Below, piece after piece: positions 22,790-31,918 of a stretch of 40,851 nucleotides of DNA. Numbering within the stretch: position 1 is the stretch's first letter; every line of letters begins with the position of its first letter. Under the pieces are notes generated by a model. The model did no database searches. It was not told where the DNA came from and saw only the letters and a program-made list of their open reading frames with translations. This DNA comes from JBGOTP01 sp041476545 (GTDB lineage Bacteria > Acidobacteriota > Vicinamibacteria > Vicinamibacterales > CAVVIG01): NCBI GenBank assembly GCA_041476545.1, contig JBGOTP010000004.1:1-40851 (forward strand), given 5' to 3'. Position numbers and translations under genes: made by a program.

Positions 22790-24451
22790 TCACAGAATCT
22801 GAATGCTCGAGCTCGCGAGCGTGGTTTCCTGGAGCCGGTCCCATTCGACCTGCGCCTTGCGGTAGTTCAGAATTGCGCGCAGTTCGCTGTTCTTCGCGTC
22901 GTTCAGATCGCGCTGGTACTGCACGATCGTGTAGTTGGTCGACATCCCGACGTCAAACTTGCTCCTTTCGGCCTCGAGCTGCTGCTGCGACAGGATGGTT
23001 GATTGCTGGGCCGCCTGGACGGCCTCCGCCGTATTCTGGAGGTTGATGGCCGCCTGGGTGATGTCGTTGGCGACCTGCAGTTCGATGGTCTTGAGCTGTG
23101 CCTTGACCTGGCTCAACTGAACCTGGGCGGTCGCGAGCGTCGTGTCCGACGAGTTCAACCCCAGCGGATAGGTGACATTCACGCCCACCGTCCATCGGGG
23201 GTTCTTCCCGCGAAGGAGCGCCGACAATGCATCACCCTCGCCGCCCGGAATCGTCTGCGTGATGGGGCTCCCGAGTTGCTTGGGATCGCGAATGAGCTGG
23301 GTGCCGCCCACACCGTTGAGCCCGTAGGACAACTGGAAATCCACGGCCGGCAACGTGCTGTTGTGGTACATCTTCAGCGACTCGTCGTTGAGTGCGAGGT
23401 TCTGCTTGACGATCGCGAGGTCGGTCCGGTTCTCGAGCGCGCGGGCAATACCTGCCTGGACATTCACCGGCGCGGGCTGAAATTCCGGTCGATCGACAGG
23501 GTCGAGCGTGGCCATCCAGTTCGGATCGTCCGTACCGCCGACGATGAGACGCTTGAGCGCGAGCTCTGAGGTTCGACGGGTACCCTCCGCGGTGGTCAGG
23601 GTCTGCTGGCGCTGCGCCTGCGCCGCCCGGGCCGAGACGATATCGAGCGGCGCCAGCGTGCCCACCTCCACCTTGATGGTGTTGTCCTCGACGAGTTGAG
23701 TCGCCAGCGTCAGCGACTGCCGAGCCGCATCGACCGCTTCAGTGGCGTACACGAAGTCCCAGTAGGCGTTCCGCACGTTCGACACCAGATTGCTCAGCGA
23801 GGCCTTGAGCTGGATGTCCGACATGTCGCGATTGACCTTCGACACGAAGATGGTACGGCGCGACGCGTCGATCGTGCGCCCACGGAGGAGCGGCTGCGTG
23901 AACGTCGCCTGCCACGTCGAGGTGTAGGTGGGGTTGAACGTCACGTTGTTGCTGGTGCTGTCCTGTCGATTGTTCTGGAACTGCGCGTTCAGCGACGATC
24001 CCCACCAGGGCAGGCTCTGCGTGATGCCGGCGTTGTACGTCGTCGTGCCCGTAACAGTGGTCGAACCGGTCGATCCGATAGTGAGCTGATTGGTCGGCGT
24101 GCTCGTCGAGGACGAACGGCTGATGTTGGACGTCAACGTCGGGTGATAGACGGCCAGCGCGGCCGCCACGGAGATGTCCCGGATTTCCGGGTTGACGCGC
24201 TGAACCGCGATATCGAGGTTACGCTCGAGCGCAAATTTCACCGCGTCGTCGATCGTGAGAGGAACCGTCGGTCCGTTCCCGGTCGGCGCCTGCGCCGAGA
24301 ACGTGAAAGGCCCCTGAGCCTGATTCAGCAGCGCCGCCTGGACCAGTTCCCTGAGGCGCGCCTCGGACACTTGCGCGTGGGCGGACGCTCCCGCCAGGAG
24401 CGAGGTCGCGACGATGGCGGTCAACAGTTCGATCGATCGATTCCGTTTCAT
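22790..24451 (-). CDS. TolC-family outer-membrane efflux protein
   Basis: Outer-membrane channel component of the efflux operon, 553 residues. Sec signal peptide at 1-26 ending SAHAQ, then two OEP-type halves with long amphipathic helices near 130-330 and 350-545. Ser/Thr-rich strands near 105-150 (SRSSSTSTPTNQLTIGSTG) fit the beta-barrel. It lies between the Spy-like gene and the adaptor in the same direction. Length is above E. coli TolC (about 470 mature) but normal for this group. Confidence 0.88.
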   Translation of the reverse strand: MKRNRSIELLTAIVATSLLAGASAHAQVSEARLRELVQAALLNQAQGPFTFSAQAPTGNGPTVPLTIDDAVKFALERNLDIAVQRVNPEIRDISVAAALAVYHPTLTSNISRSSSTSTPTNQLTIGSTGSTTVTGTTTYNAGITQSLPWWGSSLNAQFQNNRQDSTSNNVTFNPTYTSTWQATFTQPLLRGRTIDASRRTIFVSKVNRDMSDIQLKASLSNLVSNVRNAYWDFVYATEAVDAARQSLTLATQLVEDNTIKVEVGTLAPLDIVSARAAQAQRQQTLTTAEGTRRTSELALKRLIVGGTDDPNWMATLDPVDRPEFQPAPVNVQAGIARALENRTDLAIVKQNLALNDESLKMYHNSTLPAVDFQLSYGLNGVGGTQLIRDPKQLGSPITQTIPGGEGDALSALLRGKNPRWTVGVNVTYPLGLNSSDTTLATAQVQLSQVKAQLKTIELQVANDITQAAINLQNTAEAVQAAQQSTILSQQQLEAERSKFDVGMSTNYTIVQYQRDLNDAKNSELRAILNYRKAQVEWDRLQETTLASSSIQIL

Positions 24452-24486
24452 GTGAGTCCTCTAGGTCCTCGTTGCCAAAGGTCTTG

Positions 24487-25083
24487 CTATGCTCCTGGAC
24501 GTCCACGATGGTCAGGCGCCGGCCTCTGGTCCGGCTTCGGGTTCTGAGTGGACTTCTGACTCTCGTCCTGTTTTCGCTTCTGATCCTGTTTCTGCCGCTC
24601 GACCTCGGCCTGCTGCAGCTCGATCTCGAACTGCGCGTGCAGCGTTTCGAATCGCGCCCGCTGCGCGGGGTTGAGCACCTGACGCATGCGGTAGAGCATC
24701 AGCGTTCGCGTCTTGTTCAGCGCGCTCCGCGTCTCCTCGACGCGGTCAATCCATTTCGAGACCATCCACTCGGGAGCATTGTCCAGAATGGTCTTCGACA
24801 GCATGTCCTCTCGATTGCGCAGATCCTGATCCTGTTTGATCAGGTCAGGTCTCGTGTTCTGAAAGATCTTTTCGATCTGATCTACCTGAGCCTTCGTCAG
24901 GCCCAGTTCCTTGCTGATGGGGGATGTCTCTCTCCACCAGAGTTCAGGACCCCGGCTCGGCCTTGGGCCACGACTGCCCGCCTGGACCTGGGCCGACGCC
25001 GGCGGACCCGACTGGGTGCTCACCGGTAGTGCAAGCGCCAGCACAAACCCAACTGGAAGCACCCAGCGGCACGCGGACTTCAT
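24487..25083 (-). CDS. Spy/CpxP-like periplasmic protein heading the efflux operon
   Basis: A 198-residue exported protein. Signal peptide at about 1-24, a Pro/Arg linker, then helices with two LTxxQ-type motifs (ELGLTKAQVDQI near 61-72 and VLNPAQRARF near 134-143), as in Spy/CpxP/ZraP chaperones and heavy-metal sensors. The C-terminal 40 residues are Lys/Gln/Asp-rich and probably disordered. ATG 25083 is chosen because it begins the signal peptide and has AGAGG about 9 nt upstream; the frame is open to 25194 without a plausible start. It leads spy-tolC-macA-macB-ATPase-GNAT, suggesting envelope-stress control. Confidence 0.78.
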   Translation of the reverse strand: MKSACRWVLPVGFVLALALPVSTQSGPPASAQVQAGSRGPRPSRGPELWWRETSPISKELGLTKAQVDQIEKIFQNTRPDLIKQDQDLRNREDMLSKTILDNAPEWMVSKWIDRVEETRSALNKTRTLMLYRMRQVLNPAQRARFETLHAQFEIELQQAEVERQKQDQKRKQDESQKSTQNPKPDQRPAPDHRGRPGA

Positions 25084-25277
25084 GATCGAGCACCTCTTAT
25101 AAAACGGCATGAGGCAAGGAGCTGGCATTTTCGATGAAATCGACGGGCCTATGAAGAAAGGAATCTGTGAGGAAATACGTTGAGAGCCGGCCAAGTGTTT
25201 AGCTGGAGGGTCGAGTTCTCACAAATGTCACAATGCCGGGCCAATACGCCGTTCTCCATACTGCAAATCACTGATTA
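25084..25277 (-). promoter_or_regulatory. Leader region of the efflux operon
   Basis: A 194-bp gap between ispH and the Spy-like gene, holding the promoter side of the efflux operon. TATAAG, a possible -10, occurs on the minus strand at about 25100-25095, just before the AGAGG ribosome site. I see no convincing -35, operator or terminator. Confidence 0.35.
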
Positions 25278-26465
25278 TCATGGAGTTGCCTCAGATCTTG
25301 CAAATCGATCGAGGATGCGAATCGCATCGCCAACCAGATTGTCAGGCGTCGAGGCACCCGAGGTGAGCCCGATCCGCAACGGCCCGATGGGGGGTAGCCA
25401 GCCCCGAGCCGTCACTGGCTCCTTACGGCCTACTGGGCGATGACGGATTTCCAAGGGAGACACGAGACAGTCCGGGTCCTCGATGTGGAAGGTCGGACAG
25501 GCGGCTGCGCAGATTCTGGCCAGGTTGCACGTGTTGCTGCTGTTATAGCCGCCAATCACGATCATCAGGTCAACGGGGGTTTCGCGGAGCAGGATCTCAA
25601 CAGCGTCCTGCCGATCCTGCGTGGCACTGCAGATGGTGTCGAACGTCTCGAAGTGGGCGGCAAGATTGGCGTGTCCATAGCGATCGACCATGGCCGCCTT
25701 CAACATCTCGCCAATCTCAAGCGACTCCGACATCAACATGGTCGTTTGGTTCGCGAGGCCGATACGCTGCAGGTCTCGATCCGGATCGAAGCCCGCCGAG
25801 GCGGCGCCGCCAAACCGCGCCACGAAGGCGTCGCGGTCTTCCCCGTGCCGGATGTAGTTGCAGAGCGGTTGGGCGTCACCGGCATCGAACACGACCAGGT
25901 ACCGGCCGCCATGCGCGACCGCCTGCGAGGCTGTGGCCTGGGTTTCCTCATGCCACACTTTGCCGTGGATGATCGACGTGTAGCCATTCTCTGTGTACCG
26001 CCGGACGTTTTTCCAGACGTTCAACACCGAGCCGCAGGTCGTGTCAATGAGCGTGCACCCTCGCCGGTCGAGCTGCTGAAGCAGCGCAACCGTGACGCCG
26101 AAGGCCGGCAGGATGACCACGTCCTCGGGACCGAGGTCGGCGTCTCGATCGCTCCGGTCGCTCAGAAACCGAATCCCCATCGAGCGCAGGTTCTCATTCA
26201 CGTGCGGATTGTGAATGATTTCGCCAGTCAGATACACCTGACGATCCGGGAAGCGGCGGCGTGTCTGGTACGCGTAGTCAACCGCGCGGTCGACCCCGTA
26301 ACAAAAGCCAAACTCCCGAGCGAGGTGCACTGTCAGCCGGCCGGCCCGGTACATGAAATCGTCGGCCTTGACGCGTTCGATGAGACCGCTGTGATAGTTC
26401 TCAGCCAGCATGCCGGCCACGGCATCCTTCAGGTCGAGACCTTTTCTAAAGATGAGGGAGGACAT
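25278..26465 (-). CDS. ispH: 4-hydroxy-3-methylbut-2-enyl diphosphate reductase (long type)
   Basis: Iron-sulfur enzyme of the last MEP-pathway step giving IPP and DMAPP. The three cluster cysteines lie in GFCYGVDRAV near residue 54, DTTCGSV near 145 and FDTICSATQ near 270. At 395 residues with an N-terminal extension (RKGLDLKDAVAGMLAENYHS) and the ICSATQDRQDAV block it follows the plant/cyanobacterial form rather than the shorter E. coli type (316). The start ATG 26465 has no Shine-Dalgarno sequence; a heptad array lies just upstream. Confidence 0.92.
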   Translation of the reverse strand: MSSLIFRKGLDLKDAVAGMLAENYHSGLIERVKADDFMYRAGRLTVHLAREFGFCYGVDRAVDYAYQTRRRFPDRQVYLTGEIIHNPHVNENLRSMGIRFLSDRSDRDADLGPEDVVILPAFGVTVALLQQLDRRGCTLIDTTCGSVLNVWKNVRRYTENGYTSIIHGKVWHEETQATASQAVAHGGRYLVVFDAGDAQPLCNYIRHGEDRDAFVARFGGAASAGFDPDRDLQRIGLANQTTMLMSESLEIGEMLKAAMVDRYGHANLAAHFETFDTICSATQDRQDAVEILLRETPVDLMIVIGGYNSSNTCNLARICAAACPTFHIEDPDCLVSPLEIRHRPVGRKEPVTARGWLPPIGPLRIGLTSGASTPDNLVGDAIRILDRFARSEATP

Positions 26466-26471
26466 AGGAAG

Positions 26472-26527
26472 AAACTCAAAAATCAGAACTGAAAACCAAG
26501 AAGTTTCGAGTTCTGAGTTTCAAGTTT
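26472..26527. repeat. Head-to-head heptad arrays (AAACTCA family)
   Basis: Exactly 56 bp: four 7-bp units on the plus strand (AAACTCA, AAAATCA and two more, 26472-26499) followed without spacer by four units in inverse orientation (GAAGTTT, CGAGTTC and two more, 26500-26527). About 20 of 28 positions can pair, giving a long imperfect hairpin. The anti-sigma stop codon (26526-26528) overlaps its edge, so it may end transcription of the sigma/anti-sigma operon. Confidence 0.8.
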
Positions 26528-27227
26528 ACCGGATTCGGTACGTGATTTCCCGCGTATGAGGCGTGAAGGCGTCGAGCGCCCTCAGCTCCGATGTGCGAGG
26601 ACGATTGAGCGCGGCTTCGAGTTCCGACATGAAGACGGTGTCATCGTTGCCGGGGTCGACGCCGGCGGACGCTGGCAGGGACGTTTCGACGTGGTCAGAT
26701 CTGGATGGGACGGTGCTCTCGACCGGCGTGGGCATCGTCGCACCGTGGTCGACGGTTGCCGCGGGCCGCGCGCGCTGATCGTAGATCACGCCCGCCGCCA
26801 CACCGATGAACAGGCCCGCCGCAGCGGCCGAGACGACCCAGCGGGAGGTCACCCCGGAGACGACCGGCGCTGGCTGTCCGGCCGGCCTTCCCGGGTTCGG
26901 GCTGGAGCGGGCGTCGGGGCCGAACGGGAAGCTCAAGACGCGCCCGCCGTGTCCGAGCACCTCGAGGCGGCGCGCGATTTCCGCCTGCTGCAGGTGCAAA
27001 TGATCGCTAGTGAAGACCTCGGATGTCTCCGCGTCGGCCGTGACCCACGCGTCGTCCATGAAAGTCACAAACTGCGCGTACGCATCGTTGCACCGGCGGC
27101 AATCGGCCAGATGTTCGGCCAAAGGCGGCGCGACACCTTCGCCACCACGTTCGGCAAGATAGCACTCGAATAGCCGCCTTTCCGAGAGATGGCGCGCCAG
27201 GCCGAGCATTTCACGGACTCCAGACAT
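26526..27227 (-). CDS. Anti-sigma factor with zinc-finger domain
   Basis: A 233-residue membrane protein cognate to the ECF sigma gene 2 bp upstream. The N-terminal anti-sigma zinc finger has HLADCRRC (His-x3-Cys-x2-Cys) near residues 40-47, preceded by a helix with YLAERGGEG. A single membrane helix lies near 130-150 (VVSAAAAGLFIGVAAGVIY), and the C-terminal part is Pro/Ser/Asp-rich and presumably periplasmic. I start at ATG 27227 rather than an upstream ATG at 27341, which lies within the sigma gene. Confidence 0.82.
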   Translation of the reverse strand: MSGVREMLGLARHLSERRLFECYLAERGGEGVAPPLAEHLADCRRCNDAYAQFVTFMDDAWVTADAETSEVFTSDHLHLQQAEIARRLEVLGHGGRVLSFPFGPDARSSPNPGRPAGQPAPVVSGVTSRWVVSAAAAGLFIGVAAGVIYDQRARPAATVDHGATMPTPVESTVPSRSDHVETSLPASAGVDPGNDDTVFMSELEAALNRPRTSELRALDAFTPHTREITYRIR

Positions 27228-27229
27228 GC

Positions 27230-27916
27230 CTACGGCTTTCCACCGAGCAGGCCGCGCAGCTTTCGTGCCGCACGAAACAGATGTACGCGGACGGTGGACT
27301 CGTTCAATCCGGTCATGGCGCTGACTTCCCGAGGCGTGCAATCGCCGTAGTGACAGAGCATGAACACGGTCCGTTGACGTCCGCCCAACCGGTCGATCGC
27401 GCTCGCCAGCCGGGTCTGGCGTTCGCGGGCCAGAAGCCGAGCCTCAGGATCGAGCGGCGGCGCGCTGCTGAACGTCGGACGCGCTTCATCAGCGGCGCCG
27501 GCGTCGTCGGCCGGTGCGAACCGGCGTTCGCGCCGCGCGCGAGCCTTGCGGCGGTCGAGACACCCGTTGATGAGGATGCGGGTGAACCACACCTCGAACG
27601 GCCAGGCGTCGCGATAGGATCCGATGTGACCAAAGGCCTTGAGGAGGGCGTCCTGGACCGCTTCATCGGCGTCGGCGGCATTCCGAAGGTACTGATACGC
27701 GATCCGCAGGGCGCGTCGTTGATGCAGCACGACGATCTCGCTGAAACGCTCGCGGGCCACCGCCATGTCGCCCGTGGCGACCAGATCCCGAATCTCGACG
27801 GCAATCCGCGTGTCCTCCGACGGTCGCCCGCCTGACGGCTGACGTCGAGGAGCCAGTGCCACGAGCGAAGCAGCCCTCTGGCTCTCGTCGGCCGGACGCA
27901 ACTTATGGTCACTCAT
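27230..27916 (-). CDS. RNA polymerase ECF sigma factor
   Basis: Sigma-70 region 2/4 protein of 228 residues, ECF (RpoE-like). After a 55-residue disordered N-terminus, region 2 contains RIAYQYLRNAADADEAVQDA near 70-89 and FEVWFTRILINGCLDRRK near 104-121; region 4 contains the HTH TPREVSAMTGLNESTVRVHL near 192-211. It is co-transcribed with the anti-sigma factor. A GGAACC-N16-GTCG sequence upstream (27957-27982) may be its own target, giving autoregulation. Confidence 0.9.
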   Translation of the reverse strand: MSDHKLRPADESQRAASLVALAPRRQPSGGRPSEDTRIAVEIRDLVATGDMAVARERFSEIVVLHQRRALRIAYQYLRNAADADEAVQDALLKAFGHIGSYRDAWPFEVWFTRILINGCLDRRKARARRERRFAPADDAGAADEARPTFSSAPPLDPEARLLARERQTRLASAIDRLGGRQRTVFMLCHYGDCTPREVSAMTGLNESTVRVHLFRAARKLRGLLGGKP

Positions 27917-27956
27917 AGAGTCATTACGATGAGCCGTACCAACTGTTTACCGTTTT

Positions 27957-27982
27957 CGACAGTGTACCGCATGAGAGGTTCC
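27957..27982 (-). promoter_or_regulatory. Candidate ECF-type promoter for the sigma/anti-sigma operon
   Basis: On the minus strand GGAACC (27982-27977), 16 nt, then GTCG (27960-27957), matching the general GGAAC-N16/17-GTC pattern of autoregulated ECF genes. It would start about 35 nt before the sigma ATG. Confidence 0.4.
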
Positions 27983-27987
27983 GTGGA

Positions 27988-28017
27988 TTGACTTCATCTG
28001 AATCCGCCGGGTACGAT
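27988..28017 (+). promoter_or_regulatory. Sigma70-type promoter of pckA
   Basis: TTGACT (27988-27993), 18-nt spacer, TACGAT (28012-28017). The start would be near 28024, followed by AGGAG (28054-28058) 5 nt before the pckA ATG. Confidence 0.6.
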
Positions 28018-28063
28018 CCCGGTCCAGCGTATGTTACTGCGCCACTAGATGTTAGGAGCGTAA

Positions 28064-29665
28064 ATGACTTCGGATAAGCCGGTCCGTTCGCTTCAGGTCC
28101 CTATCCCCGGCGCACGCCTTCACTGGAATCTGTCCCGGGCCGCCCTGTACGAGGAGGCTCTGCGGCGAACGGAGGGCGTCCTTGCGATCGACGGGCCGCT
28201 TGTGTGTCAGACGGGACCGCACACTGGCCGGTCTCCCAACGACAAGTTCTTCGTGACGGAGCCGTCGAGCGCGCAGCATATTGCCTGGGGTACGGTCAAC
28301 CGGCCGCTCGATCCGTCCCGGTTCGACATCCTGCGTCAGGATCTGCTCGCGTCACTCGAGGGTGTCGAGCTGTACGTGCAGGAGCGCTATGCGGGCGCCG
28401 ATCCGAAATTTCGCCTTCCCGTTCAGGTGGTCACCGAGTACGCCTGGCATAGCTTGTTTGCCTGCAATCTCCTGAGAGCTGGACAGACGCGGAGTTCGGG
28501 TGGAATGGTGACCGGAGCCCAGGCGCCGTTTACCATCATCGATTCGCCAAGCTTCAAGGCCGATCCGCAACGTCACGGCTCCCGGTCTGACGTCGTCATC
28601 GCCATTAACCTGGCCGAGCGGCTGGTGCTGATCGCCGGAACCAGCTACGCCGGTGAAATCAAGAAATCGGTCTTTACGGTGCTCAACTATCTGCTGCCGA
28701 TGCAGGGCGCGCTGCCCATGCACTGCTCGGCCAACGTGGGCCGTGCTGGCGATGTGGCGCTGTTCTTCGGTCTATCAGGAACGGGCAAGACAACGCTGTC
28801 GAGCGATCCGGAGCGGCGGCTCATCGGTGACGATGAGCACGGGTGGAGCGAGCGGGGCGTGTTCAACTTCGAAGGCGGCTGCTACGCGAAGACCATTCGC
28901 CTGTCGTCGGCGGCGGAGCCCCAGATCTATGCGACCACGCGGCGCTTCGGCACGGTCCTCGAAAACGTGAGTATCGACGCGGACACCCGCGAACTGGATC
29001 TGGACGACGATCGGCTCACGGAGAATACGCGCGCCGCGTATCCGATTTCTGCGATTGAGGACGCGGTGCTGTCGGGCATGGGAGATCATCCGAGGAATGT
29101 GGTCATGCTGACCGCCGACGCCTTCGGGGTGCTGCCACCGATCGCGCGTCTCACGCCGGACGCCGCGATGTACCACTTCTTGTCCGGGTACACCGCGAAG
29201 ATCGCCGGTACCGAGAAGGGTGTCACCGAGCCGAAGGCGACGTTCAGCACCTGTTTCGCGTTGCCCTTCATTCCGCTGTCGCCGGGCCTCTATGCGCGGC
29301 TGCTGGGCGAGCGCATTGCGCAGCACGGCTCGCGCGTATGGCTGGTCAACACGGGCTGGACCGGCGGGCCCTATGGAACCGGCGTGCGGATGAAGATCGG
29401 GCATACGCGCGCGATGATCAACGCGGCGCTCTCCGGAGCGCTCGACACGGTGGCCTACAAGGTGGAGCCGGCTTTCAATCTGGAGATCCCGACAAGTTGT
29501 CCAGGCGTGCCGGACGAGGTCCTCGATCCGCGGGCGACATGGCCGAGCGCTGATGCCTACGACCGGCAGGCCGCCAGCCTTGCGCGGATGTTCGTTGAGA
29601 ACTTCAGAGCGTTCGAGACCCACGTCAGCGCCGGCGTGCGGGCCGCCGGGCCCGCCGCACGCTGA
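28064..29665 (+). CDS. pckA: Phosphoenolpyruvate carboxykinase (ATP)
   Basis: Gluconeogenic enzyme converting oxaloacetate and ATP to PEP, CO2 and ADP. The 533-residue protein has TGPHTGRSPNDKF near 49-61, the P-loop GLSGTGKTTLS near 237-247, the kinase-2 metal site DDEHGW near 256-261, NFEGGCYAK near 267-275 and the adenine-binding region near 435-445. It is the ATP-dependent bacterial type. A sigma70 promoter and a good ribosome site precede it. The stop codon is the first bases of an octad array. Confidence 0.93.
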   Translation: MTSDKPVRSLQVPIPGARLHWNLSRAALYEEALRRTEGVLAIDGPLVCQTGPHTGRSPNDKFFVTEPSSAQHIAWGTVNRPLDPSRFDILRQDLLASLEGVELYVQERYAGADPKFRLPVQVVTEYAWHSLFACNLLRAGQTRSSGGMVTGAQAPFTIIDSPSFKADPQRHGSRSDVVIAINLAERLVLIAGTSYAGEIKKSVFTVLNYLLPMQGALPMHCSANVGRAGDVALFFGLSGTGKTTLSSDPERRLIGDDEHGWSERGVFNFEGGCYAKTIRLSSAAEPQIYATTRRFGTVLENVSIDADTRELDLDDDRLTENTRAAYPISAIEDAVLSGMGDHPRNVVMLTADAFGVLPPIARLTPDAAMYHFLSGYTAKIAGTEKGVTEPKATFSTCFALPFIPLSPGLYARLLGERIAQHGSRVWLVNTGWTGGPYGTGVRMKIGHTRAMINAALSGALDTVAYKVEPAFNLEIPTSCPGVPDEVLDPRATWPSADAYDRQAASLARMFVENFRAFETHVSAGVRAAGPAAR

Positions 29666-29775
29666 ATCTGAATTTGGTCATCTGGCCATTTGAACATCTG
29701 GTCAGGTGGTTGAATCATTGACGCGGCGAGACGGCCGGTTTCAATAACCCGATGAAATGCCCAGATGACGAGATG
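29663..29775. repeat. Inverted pair of degenerate octad arrays (CATCTGGT family)
   Basis: Seven plus-strand 8-bp units (29663-29718, for example CATCTGGC, CATTTGAA) begin at the pckA stop codon. After 17 bp, five units of the same family run in inverse orientation (29736-29775; on the minus strand CATCTCGT, CATCTGGG) and end over the gatB start codon. The pair can form a long imperfect stem between the two genes. Confidence 0.78.
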
Positions 29776-31224
29776 AGCAAATTCGAAGCGGTGATCGGCC
29801 TCGAGATCCACGCGCACCTGCTGACGCGATCGAAAATGTTTTGCGGATGCAGTACGACGTTCGGCGCGCCGCCAAACACCCATGTGTGTCCGGTGTGCCT
29901 GGGACTGCCTGGCGCGCTCCCCGTTCTCAACCGCGCGGCCGTTGACCACGGTATTCGCGCGGCGCTGGCGCTCGGCTGTCGGGTCAACGCAACCTCAATT
30001 TTTGCGCGCAAGAACTATTTTTATCCGGATCTCCCCAAGGGCTATCAGATTTCTCAGTACGAGCAGCCGCTCGCGAGTGATGGCACGGTCGAGTACGTGG
30101 CCACGGCGGGCCCACGACGGGTCGGCATCACCCGCGTGCATCTCGAGGAGGACGCCGGGAAGTCGGTCCACGAGGGGGTCGGGGATTTCGTACGGAAGAC
30201 CGGCGTCGACTACAATCGTAGCGGCCTGCCGCTGATCGAAGTTGTGACTGAGCCAGATTTGCGGTCAGCAGCCGACGCCGCGGAATTCTTCAGCTGGCTG
30301 CGCGCGGTGCTCGTGTGGCTAGGCGTCAACGACGGCAACATGGAAGAGGGGAGTCTGCGTTGCGATGCCAATGTGTCGGTGCGCCTGGCCGGTGCCGCGG
30401 TGCTCGGCACGAAGGCCGAAGTGAAGAATCTCAATTCGTTTCGCTTCCTTCAGCAAGCACTCGCGTACGAAATCGAACGACAGACGGAGGTCGTGGAACG
30501 GGGTGGTCGTGTGGCGCAGGAGACCCGCCTGTGGGACCCGGTCCGTGGCGAAACGGTCTCGATGCGCAGCAAGGAGGAAGCCCACGACTACCGGTACTTT
30601 CCCGAGCCGGACTTGCCGTCCCTCCTTGTCGACGAAGCCCGGGTCGCGGCGGTTCGCGCCGCTATGCCGCGGGAGTTGCCGGATACCCGCCGACGGCGAT
30701 TCGTCCAGGTCTACGGACTGCCCGAATACGACGCGATTCAGCTCACGCAGTCGCGCGCCTCGTCCGACTTCTTCGAGGAGACCGTCCGGGCCGGTGGTGC
30801 CCCCAAGATCGTCAGCAACTGGATGATGGGGGAGCTGGCGCGCGCTCTCAATGCCGCAGGTCAGGATATCGCCGATTCACCGGTGACGCCCGCGAGGCTG
30901 GCGGAGTTGCTCACGCTGATTGGCAACGGCACGATCAGCGGGGCCATGGCGAAGGGTGTGTTCGAGAAGATGTGCATCTCGGGCCGCGATGCCAACGCCA
31001 TCGTGCAGGCCGAGGGACTGGCGCAGATGACCGACGCTGCGCAGATCGCTGCTCAGATTGCCGAGGTCCTTGGCCGGAATGCGCAGGCCGTCGCCCAGTA
31101 TCGCGGGGGCAAGCGGAATGCCCTCGGCTTTCTCGTCGGTCAGGTGATGAAGGCGACGGGCGGGAACGCCAATCCCAAGCGGCTGAACGAACTACTGAAA
31201 GAGGCGCTGGACCGAGAGGCCTGA
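29773..31224 (+). CDS. gatB: Aspartyl/glutamyl-tRNA(Asn/Gln) amidotransferase subunit B
   Basis: Kinase/tRNA-binding subunit of GatCAB, which amidates misacylated Asp-tRNA(Asn) or Glu-tRNA(Gln). 483 residues; GatB signature AVIGLEIHAHLLTRSKMFC near 5-23, metal-site CGCS and CPVCLGLPG, the LEEDAGKSVH block near 126-135, and a YqeY-like helical tail binding tRNA (about 335-483, ending NPKRLNELL). GatA and GatC are not in this window. Start ATG 29773 (MSKFEAVIGLE) is preferred over ATG 29752, which reads the repeat. No Shine-Dalgarno sequence is present. Confidence 0.93.
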   Translation: MSKFEAVIGLEIHAHLLTRSKMFCGCSTTFGAPPNTHVCPVCLGLPGALPVLNRAAVDHGIRAALALGCRVNATSIFARKNYFYPDLPKGYQISQYEQPLASDGTVEYVATAGPRRVGITRVHLEEDAGKSVHEGVGDFVRKTGVDYNRSGLPLIEVVTEPDLRSAADAAEFFSWLRAVLVWLGVNDGNMEEGSLRCDANVSVRLAGAAVLGTKAEVKNLNSFRFLQQALAYEIERQTEVVERGGRVAQETRLWDPVRGETVSMRSKEEAHDYRYFPEPDLPSLLVDEARVAAVRAAMPRELPDTRRRRFVQVYGLPEYDAIQLTQSRASSDFFEETVRAGGAPKIVSNWMMGELARALNAAGQDIADSPVTPARLAELLTLIGNGTISGAMAKGVFEKMCISGRDANAIVQAEGLAQMTDAAQIAAQIAEVLGRNAQAVAQYRGGKRNALGFLVGQVMKATGGNANPKRLNELLKEALDREA

Positions 31225-31258
31225 GCCTCGCCCCATGTTATAGTCGCACGCTCCAGGC

Positions 31259-31918
31259 GTGATAGAGACGCATCACCTCTCCAAGCTGTACAGCCGCGGC
31301 GTCTATGCGCTGCGCGATCTCTCCCTGACCATCGACAAAGGTGAGTTTCTGTTCCTGACGGGATCGAGCGGCGCCGGCAAGTCCACGCTGCTGCGGCTGC
31401 TCCTGCGCGAGGATCGTCCAACCGAAGGCACAATCACGGTCGCCGGGCGTCCGCTGAATGATCTCAGTCGAGACCAGGTGCAGAGTTATCGCCGGACGGT
31501 CGGCTTCGTCTTTCAGGACTTCCGCCTGATTCGGCGCTTCACGGTGTTTCAGAACGTCGCCTTCGTCATGCGCGTCCTCGGCGTGGCCGTCGCCGTTCAG
31601 CAGCGGAAGACGTTTCAGGTCCTGAAGTGGGTGGGGTTGCAGCACCGGATGAACGCCCTGCCCGACGATCTGTCCGGCGGCGAGCAGCAGCGGGTCGCGA
31701 TTGCGCGCGCGCTCGTCAACGACCCGCAACTCATCCTGGCGGATGAGCCGACCGGCAATCTCGATCCCGACCTCTCGCTCGACATCATGAATCTGTTCCG
31801 CGAGATCAACGCTGGCGGGACGACCGTGGTCGTCGCCACCCACGACCGCGAACTGATCCGGCGGGTCGGCCGCCGTGCGATTACCCTGGATCACGGTCGC
31901 GTGGTGGAGGTGGCCTGA
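31259..31918 (+). CDS. ftsE: Cell division ATP-binding protein FtsE
   Basis: ABC ATPase (219 residues) of the FtsEX complex, which controls septal peptidoglycan hydrolysis. Walker A GSSGAGKST near 35-43, Q-loop FVFQDFRLIRRF near 84-95, signature LSGGEQQRVAIARAL near 138-152, Walker B ILADEPTGNLD near 159-169, H-loop ATHD. GTG start at 31259 without a Shine-Dalgarno sequence; TATAGT at 31239-31244 may be the -10, giving about an 8-nt leader. It overlaps ftsX by 1 bp (TGATG). Confidence 0.9.
   Translation: MIETHHLSKLYSRGVYALRDLSLTIDKGEFLFLTGSSGAGKSTLLRLLLREDRPTEGTITVAGRPLNDLSRDQVQSYRRTVGFVFQDFRLIRRFTVFQNVAFVMRVLGVAVAVQQRKTFQVLKWVGLQHRMNALPDDLSGGEQQRVAIARALVNDPQLILADEPTGNLDPDLSLDIMNLFREINAGGTTVVVATHDRELIRRVGRRAITLDHGRVVEVA

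Noticed and set aside
25084..25194. 37-residue extension of the Spy-like protein to an upstream ATG
   Set aside because: It would bury the signal peptide; ATG 25083 has a ribosome site and begins the signal.
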